DNA of 46,633 bases, taken from contig JAEYYB010000082.1 of assembly GCA_023430975.1 (NCBI GenBank), forward strand, positions 1 to 46,633. Reading direction: 5' to 3'. Positions 42,062-46,633 of this stretch are shown here, in pieces; position 1 is the stretch's first letter, and every line of letters begins with the position of its first letter. The notes beneath the pieces are model-generated. The model was not told the DNA's origin, did not search any database, and worked only from the letters and a program-made list of their open reading frames with translations. Source of the stretch: Bacillota bacterium. GTDB taxonomy: Bacteria; Bacillota; Clostridia; Acetivibrionales; DSM-2933. Position numbers and translations under genes: made by a program.

Positions 42062-43120
42062 TTATAAAATTAACATTTCTAAAACTTTTATAAACTCTTT
42101 CATATCGCTGTCGGTACCTATGCTGACCCTTAGATAATTGTCAATCCTGGGCTTTTTAAAGAATCTTACAAGGATACCGTTTTCCCTTAAGTGGTTAAAT
42201 ATCACTTCTGCATTCATTTTGCTGTGGCATATGAAAAGAAAATTGGCCTTTGAATCCAAAACCTCAAATCCCATTTCCTTGAGCCTTAAGGCAACCCACT
42301 CTCTGGTATTTATAATCTTGGCAACCGTTTCAGTAAAATATTCCTCATCCCTTATGGCTTCTACCGCTCCTGCCAAAGCAAGGCGATCAACTGGGTATGA
42401 GTTAAATGAATTCTTTATGCGGATTATACCGTCAATAAGCTCACTGCTGCCCATAACAAGGCCAAGCCTTAAGCCTGCTAGACACCTGGATTTGGACATG
42501 GTCTGAATGACAAGAAGGTTCTTATAATCCTTTATAAGTTTGACCACCGACTCACCGCCAAAGTCAATATATGCTTCATCTATTATAACTACATTGTCTT
42601 TATTATACTCGATGATAGTTTTTATCTCATCAATCCCCATATATTTTGCCGTCGGTGCTTTTGGGTTGGATATTATTATACCGCCGTTTTCTCTTAAGAA
42701 CTCATTAACAGGTACATTGAATTCATCATCTAAAGGCACTGTTTCATAGTCTAAATTGTATAATTTGCAGTAAACGGGATAAAAGGAATAAGTTATATCA
42801 GGAAAGAGTATCTTTTTACCCGGATCAAAGAAGGCCTGGAATGCAAAGGCCAAAAGTTCGTCTGAACCATTGCCTGCATATACTTCCTCCTTTGTAAGGC
42901 CATAATACTTTGCCACCGTTTCCCTTAATTCATGAAATTCCGGATCAGGATACAGCCTCAAGTCACTGTTTGCAGCATTCTTTATGGCTTCTATCACCCT
43001 TGGTGACGGGGGATACGGGCTCTCATTGGTATTTAGCTTAATATATTTTTTATCCTTTGGCTGTTCTCCCGGTACATAAGGAACCAGATTTTTAGCCGCC
43101 GTGCTCCAAAATTTACTCAT
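42062..43120 (-). CDS. hisC: Histidinol-phosphate aminotransferase
   Basis: PLP-dependent fold-type I enzyme transferring the amino group to imidazole-acetol phosphate. The PLP lysine is Lys210 in MSKSRCLAGLRLG; Asp181 and Tyr184 in VIIDEAYIDF bind the cofactor, and LNTNESPYPPSP forms the N-terminal substrate arm. 352 residues, normal. It starts 6 bp after hisD. Confidence 0.96.
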   Translation of the reverse strand: MSKFWSTAAKNLVPYVPGEQPKDKKYIKLNTNESPYPPSPRVIEAIKNAANSDLRLYPDPEFHELRETVAKYYGLTKEEVYAGNGSDELLAFAFQAFFDPGKKILFPDITYSFYPVYCKLYNLDYETVPLDDEFNVPVNEFLRENGGIIISNPKAPTAKYMGIDEIKTIIEYNKDNVVIIDEAYIDFGGESVVKLIKDYKNLLVIQTMSKSRCLAGLRLGLVMGSSELIDGIIRIKNSFNSYPVDRLALAGAVEAIRDEEYFTETVAKIINTREWVALRLKEMGFEVLDSKANFLFICHSKMNAEVIFNHLRENGILVRFFKKPRIDNYLRVSIGTDSDMKEFIKVLEMLIL

Positions 43121-43126
43121 TGAAAA

Positions 43127-44437
43127 TCACTCCCCCTTTTCAAACCTGACACGTATTGCATTGGCATGTGCCGACAGGCCTTCCGACTCTGCAAAAAGTA
43201 TCACATCATCCTTAACATTGGAGAGAGCCTTTCTCGAATAGGATATAAGGCTGGTTTTTTTAATGAATTCACCTACATTAAGGGGTGAGAAAAACCTTGC
43301 CGTGCCGCTTGTGGGCAAAACGTGGTTAGGTCCTGCAAAATAGTCTCCAAGAGGTTCGGAGGCATAGTTTCCAAGGAAAATCGCACCTGCATTCTTTATC
43401 TCCCCAACCATTCCAAATGGTTCTTCCACGCATAATTCCAGATGCTCGGGAGCTATTTTATTAACCAATTCAACGGCTTTTTCCATATCATTTACTATGA
43501 CTATGGCACCATAATCGCCAATTGACTTATTTATTATTTCTTTTCTGCCAAGATAGGCTGTCTGCCTTTCAACCTCGTTTTTCACTTCATAAGCAAGCTT
43601 TTCCGAGTCAGTAACCAAAACCGAGGCGGAAAGAACATCATGTTCTGCTTGTGATAAAAGGTCTGCAGCAACAAATTTAGCATTGGCAGTCTTATCTGCA
43701 ACAACCATTATTTCACTAGGTCCGGCAAACATGTCAATGTCGCAGTACCCGTAAACCAACCTCTTTGCAGTATTTACATATATATTGCCAGGGCCGGTAA
43801 CCTTGTCAACCTTTGGAATACTCTCCGTACCAAAAGCCAGAGCAGCTATGGCCTGAGCACCTCCTATTTTATATATCTCATCTGCACCTGCTTCGTTTGC
43901 AGCAACCAATATAACCGGATTGATTTTCCCATCCTTGCCGGGTGGAGTTGCCATCACTATCTTTTCTACTCCAGCAACCTTTGCAGGTATCACATTCATT
44001 AAAACCGATGAGGGCAGCGGAGCGGTTCCTCCGGGTACATAAACCCCCACAACTTCCAACGGTCTTAATATCTGTCCTAATATCACCCCGTCCTTTTCTG
44101 TGGAAAACCAGGATTTCTCCTTTTGCTTTACATGATACTCCTCAATGTTGGCTTTAGCCCTTCTGATAACCTCTATAATCTCATTATCCACGTTATTGTA
44201 GGCATCATCCAACTCCTCTTTGGTTACCTTCATGTTTTCAGCTGTTATATCAACCTTGTCAAACATTTTTGTATACTCAAAAACCGCAGCATTCCCCTTA
44301 CTTCTAACATTAGATACAATTTCCTCAACCCGCTGCAGCACAACACTTTCGTCCAATTGACTTCTATCTAAAAGTTTTTTCAATAGATCCTTATCATCTT
44401 CTTTTCTGGAGTCAATAATTCTTATCAAAGCCCTCAC
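43127..44437 (-). CDS. hisD: Histidinol dehydrogenase
   Basis: Zinc enzyme carrying out the last two NAD-dependent oxidations to histidine. The family signature around DMFAGPSEIMVVAD, the DLLSQAEHD zinc/histidine region and GPNHVLPTSG are all present. The frame opens with GTG at 44437, which overlaps the GAGG ribosome site and the hisG stop; the TTG three codons later (44428, Met-Ile-Arg-Ile-Ile-Asp) is spaced better and may be the true start. 433-436 residues, standard. Confidence 0.96.
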   Translation of the reverse strand: MRALIRIIDSRKEDDKDLLKKLLDRSQLDESVVLQRVEEIVSNVRSKGNAAVFEYTKMFDKVDITAENMKVTKEELDDAYNNVDNEIIEVIRRAKANIEEYHVKQKEKSWFSTEKDGVILGQILRPLEVVGVYVPGGTAPLPSSVLMNVIPAKVAGVEKIVMATPPGKDGKINPVILVAANEAGADEIYKIGGAQAIAALAFGTESIPKVDKVTGPGNIYVNTAKRLVYGYCDIDMFAGPSEIMVVADKTANAKFVAADLLSQAEHDVLSASVLVTDSEKLAYEVKNEVERQTAYLGRKEIINKSIGDYGAIVIVNDMEKAVELVNKIAPEHLELCVEEPFGMVGEIKNAGAIFLGNYASEPLGDYFAGPNHVLPTSGTARFFSPLNVGEFIKKTSLISYSRKALSNVKDDVILFAESEGLSAHANAIRVRFEKGE

Positions 44438-45075
44438 CTCTTTTCAAGCTGGTTACTTATTCCATCAATTATGCTGTTTATTCTTTCGCTTTCCATCTTC
44501 ATGCTCACCCTGTTTACAACCATTCTGGCACTGATATCCGCTATAGTATCCAACACTACCAGACCGTTCTCCTTCAAAGTCCTGCCGCTTTCCACCAGGT
44601 CCACTATAACTTCGGCAAGCCCCACCAATGGTGCCAATTCAACAGATCCGTTGAGCTTTATTACCTCAATGGATTCTTTGCGTTTATGTTCAAAGTAGTC
44701 CCTTGCAATTCTAGGATATTTTGTTGCAACCCTCTTATTGTTAAGCTCATCCAATTTCCCCTGAAGCTCTGCAGGTCCGGCTACAGCCATTTTACAAGCT
44801 GCGAATCCAAGATTTAAAACCTCGTATAGATGACGTCCTTCCTCCATAAGAGTATCCTTACCTACTATACCTAAATCTGCCGCACCGTATTCAACATATG
44901 TAGGAACATCGCTTGGTTTTGCAAGAAAAAACTTTATCTTGTTCTTTTCATCACATAAAATAAGCTTTCTAGAAGAGCCTTTGAGCTCTGAACAATCTAT
45001 CCCTATCTTTTCAAAAAGTTCAATGGATAACTCGGTAAGCCTCCCTTTTGAAAGGGCTATAGTCAAGTACCTCAT
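44434..45075 (-). CDS. hisG: ATP phosphoribosyltransferase, short form
   Basis: First, committed step of histidine synthesis (ATP + PRPP). At 213 residues it is the short HisG without the C-terminal ACT-like regulatory domain, so it needs HisZ, encoded just upstream, for activity and feedback control in a hetero-octamer. Seen are ALSKGRLTELSIELFEKIG, the GAADLGIVGKDTLME strand, and the PRPP loop ELAPLVGLAEVIVDLVESG. Its stop overlaps the start region of hisD. Confidence 0.96.
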   Translation of the reverse strand: MRYLTIALSKGRLTELSIELFEKIGIDCSELKGSSRKLILCDEKNKIKFFLAKPSDVPTYVEYGAADLGIVGKDTLMEEGRHLYEVLNLGFAACKMAVAGPAELQGKLDELNNKRVATKYPRIARDYFEHKRKESIEVIKLNGSVELAPLVGLAEVIVDLVESGRTLKENGLVVLDTIADISARMVVNRVSMKMESERINSIIDGISNQLEKR

Positions 45076-45121
45076 AATAAAACCATCCCTTCACTCTATC
45101 TTTTTAATCAATTATTGCTGC

Positions 45122-46381
45122 TTAGCCATTCCTTATCAGCTCCGCAAATGTAACCTTTGAAGCTTCTCCGGTCTCTAAATTATGAATCTCTATGTTTTCA
45201 TCATCCTTAATCATAATAATACCGCCAATTTGTTTACTTGAAGCATAGCTTTTCAATTGCTCCATACCCTGGCAAGCTACATCAATCTCAACAGCAAGAC
45301 CCTGCCTTCTCAATTCCTGAGCCACTTTAAACGCTGCCTTCCTGCCTTCATCCAAATAGCATACCAATGTGTCAATCTTAGGCTTCTCAGCATCTATTTT
45401 CTGCCTGTCAAGGGCAATCATAATCATGTTTACACCAAGAGAAAAGCCTGTTGCAGGTGCACTCTTTCCAAATTTACCAACCAGGCTGTCGTACCTTCCG
45501 CCGCTTAAAATAGGAAACCCTGCTCCGTAAGTAAATCCCCTGAATATGATTCCTGTATAGTAATTAAGACTTCTTACCATTCCCAAATCAACGGAAACAT
45601 ATTTACTGTAGCCATAGTCATCAAGAATTTGGAGGACTTTTCTCAAATTATTAAGTGCATTTAAAGACCTCTTGTTTAATGTAATCTTCTCAACCTTTTC
45701 AATTACATCAATTGAACCAAACAATCTTGGCAGGCTGAAAATAAGCTCTTTAAGATCATCTTTGATATCCTGGCCTTTAACCAGCTCTTCTACACCAAGA
45801 AAATCCTTTCTGTCTATGAGAACTCTCATTTGCTCAATGTCATTATCGGCTATACCGGCTTCTTCCATCAGTCCCTTAAAAAACTCCACTTGTCCAATAT
45901 CTATCTGGAAGCTCTCAAGACCCATAGCCTTGACAGCAGTTATAGCTGTGGCAATAACCTCCGCATCAGCTTCAGGGGTATTAACACCCACCATCTCAAT
46001 ACCCGCCTGGGTAAACTCCTTCTGTTTTCCGCCGCCGAGCTCATTATAATTAAATGTATTTCCTATATATGAATACCTTACAGGTGACGAGATATCCTTA
46101 TGCTTCGTAGCTGATATCCTTGCAACAGGTATGGTCATTTCAGGCCTTAAGACAAGAATCCTTCCCTGCTGGTCAAAAAATTTAAACATATTTTCCTGGG
46201 GAGTCATGTCCGAATCCTCAGAAAACACATCATAAAACTCAAATGTAGGAGTTTCTATCTCTTGGTATCCTGAACTCCTAAATATGCTTCTAAGCTTTCC
46301 TTCAAGATTTCTTTTAAGATAACACTCATTAAAAAGTATGTCCTGTACCCCTTCCGGAGTGTAAATTTTCCATTTACGCAT
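45122..46381 (-). CDS. hisZ: ATP phosphoribosyltransferase regulatory subunit
   Basis: HisZ is a catalytically dead histidyl-tRNA-synthetase paralogue that activates short HisG and binds histidine for feedback. The class II core is visible (ETPTFEFYDVF, LRPEMTIPVARI, then GGGKQKEFTQAGIEMVG and YYTGIIFRGFTYG). The C-terminal anticodon-binding-like domain is about 85 residues. 419 residues, normal. It is the first gene of the operon. ATG at 46381 with GAGGGCG upstream. Confidence 0.95.
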   Translation of the reverse strand: MRKWKIYTPEGVQDILFNECYLKRNLEGKLRSIFRSSGYQEIETPTFEFYDVFSEDSDMTPQENMFKFFDQQGRILVLRPEMTIPVARISATKHKDISSPVRYSYIGNTFNYNELGGGKQKEFTQAGIEMVGVNTPEADAEVIATAITAVKAMGLESFQIDIGQVEFFKGLMEEAGIADNDIEQMRVLIDRKDFLGVEELVKGQDIKDDLKELIFSLPRLFGSIDVIEKVEKITLNKRSLNALNNLRKVLQILDDYGYSKYVSVDLGMVRSLNYYTGIIFRGFTYGAGFPILSGGRYDSLVGKFGKSAPATGFSLGVNMIMIALDRQKIDAEKPKIDTLVCYLDEGRKAAFKVAQELRRQGLAVEIDVACQGMEQLKSYASSKQIGGIIMIKDDENIEIHNLETGEASKVTFAELIRNG

Positions 46382-46404
46382 ATTATCGCCCTCACTTTAA
46401 CACT

Positions 46405-46437
46405 TTAATTCGCTAAAGCACTAAACTAACGAATTAA
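46405..46437 (-). promoter_or_regulatory. Palindrome at the his operon transcription start
   Basis: TTAATTCG (46405-46412) and CGAATTAA (46430-46437) are inverted, extending by TA/TA inside with one mismatch. It begins 5 bp downstream of the -10 box, a position suited to a repressor operator or a 5'-leader hairpin. Confidence 0.5.
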
Positions 46438-46441
46438 TGAA

Positions 46442-46470
46442 ATTATAATCTGTAATGACCTATTTGTCAA
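46442..46470 (-). promoter_or_regulatory. Consensus sigma-A promoter of the his operon
   Basis: On the minus strand TTGACA (46470-46465), exactly 17 bp, TATAAT (46447-46442): a perfect match to consensus, about 60 bp before hisZ. No T-box antiterminator with its conserved AGGGTGG segment is seen in the leader. Confidence 0.85.
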
Positions 46471-46512
46471 TATGATAAAACCAATTTTTACTTTTATTTT
46501 ATTGTTCCTTAA

Positions 46513-46566
46513 TTGCAAAAGTAAAATCCACCCCAATTTTTGTTCAAGTGGAATTTACTTTTGCAA
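46513..46566. terminator. 19-bp hairpin upstream of the his promoter
   Basis: TTGCAAAAGTAAAATCCAC (46513-46531) pairs with GTGGAATTTACTTTTGCAA (46548-46566), one mismatch, 16-nt loop. It may end transcription from outside the window, or be another palindromic repeat. A looser third copy of the TTTGCAA end lies near 46590-46604. Confidence 0.55.
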
Positions 46567-46633
46567 ATACAAGATAACGTTCAGAGTAGATTTCACCTTT
46601 GCAAACTCCTGTGGTAAAAGAATGTGGTTTTAT

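Noticed and set aside
1..46633. tRNA or rRNA genes, prophage, or complete insertion sequence with transposase
   Set aside because: None was recognised; all long frames are accounted for by chromosomal genes, and the repeats carry no transposase.

Overview
The window looks like a chromosomal segment of a low-GC, Gram-positive, spore-forming, cellulolytic clostridium of the Acetivibrio/Pseudobacteroides/Ruminiclostridium type. This rests on AT-rich DNA, AGGAGG-type ribosome binding sites, HrcA/CIRCE-controlled groESL, a short HisG with HisZ, the anaerobe-type reverse rubrerythrin, a GH3 enzyme ending in a type I dockerin (cellulosome targeting) and a three-module GH9-CBM3-CBM3 cellulase. The genus is inference; the dockerin and GH9 make a cellulosome producer very likely.

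Layout. 1-3.2 kb (+ strand): a decayed DUF1062 gene, a secreted alpha/beta hydrolase with a KPS-repeat tail, a small unknown protein, a TM1266-like regulator and reverse rubrerythrin. 3.3-6.9 kb (-): a three-gene envelope operon made of a lipoprotein fusing a solute-binding-like domain to a VWA domain, a two-helix membrane coiled-coil protein and a membrane-anchored solute-binding-like protein, with no transporter genes. 7.1-10.9 kb (-): a beta-propeller-like lipoprotein, two tandem 97-bp palindromic repeats, then the dockerin-bearing GH3. 10.9-11.6 kb: a gene-free stretch filled with palindromic mobile-type repeats, one nested inside another. 11.6-16.5 kb: CaxA (+), then an SDR-GH9 pair (-).

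16.8-25 kb (-): a metG-tatD-yabE-ksgA housekeeping block like that of Bacillus, but with a coiled-coil membrane protein and a Met/Pro decapeptide-repeat protein between tatD and yabE, no rnmV before ksgA, and a 15-residue-repeat protein after ksgA. 25.2-27.4 kb: a DUF2600 terpene-synthase-like gene convergent with a long-chain prenyl diphosphate synthase. 27.5-31.4 kb (-): an ECF sigma/anti-sigma pair and a membrane-anchored GH18 protein. 31.5-34.2 kb (-): a more AT-rich accessory patch with an exported protein carrying a PD-(D/E)XK-like nuclease core, followed 13 bp later by an unrecognised cytoplasmic partner; this is the best candidate for an undescribed toxin/immunity-type pair. 34.3-37.2 kb: an MBL-fold hydrolase (+) and groESL (-) with a perfect CIRCE.

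37.5-46.4 kb (-): a complete histidine operon hisZ-G-D-C-B-purC-H-A-F-IE, driven by a consensus TTGACA-17-TATAAT promoter with an adjoining palindrome. purC sits inside it, linking histidine and purine synthesis through AICAR. Palindromic repeats at 8.3, 11.2-11.5, 29.4 and 37.4 kb share sequence and form one dispersed family.
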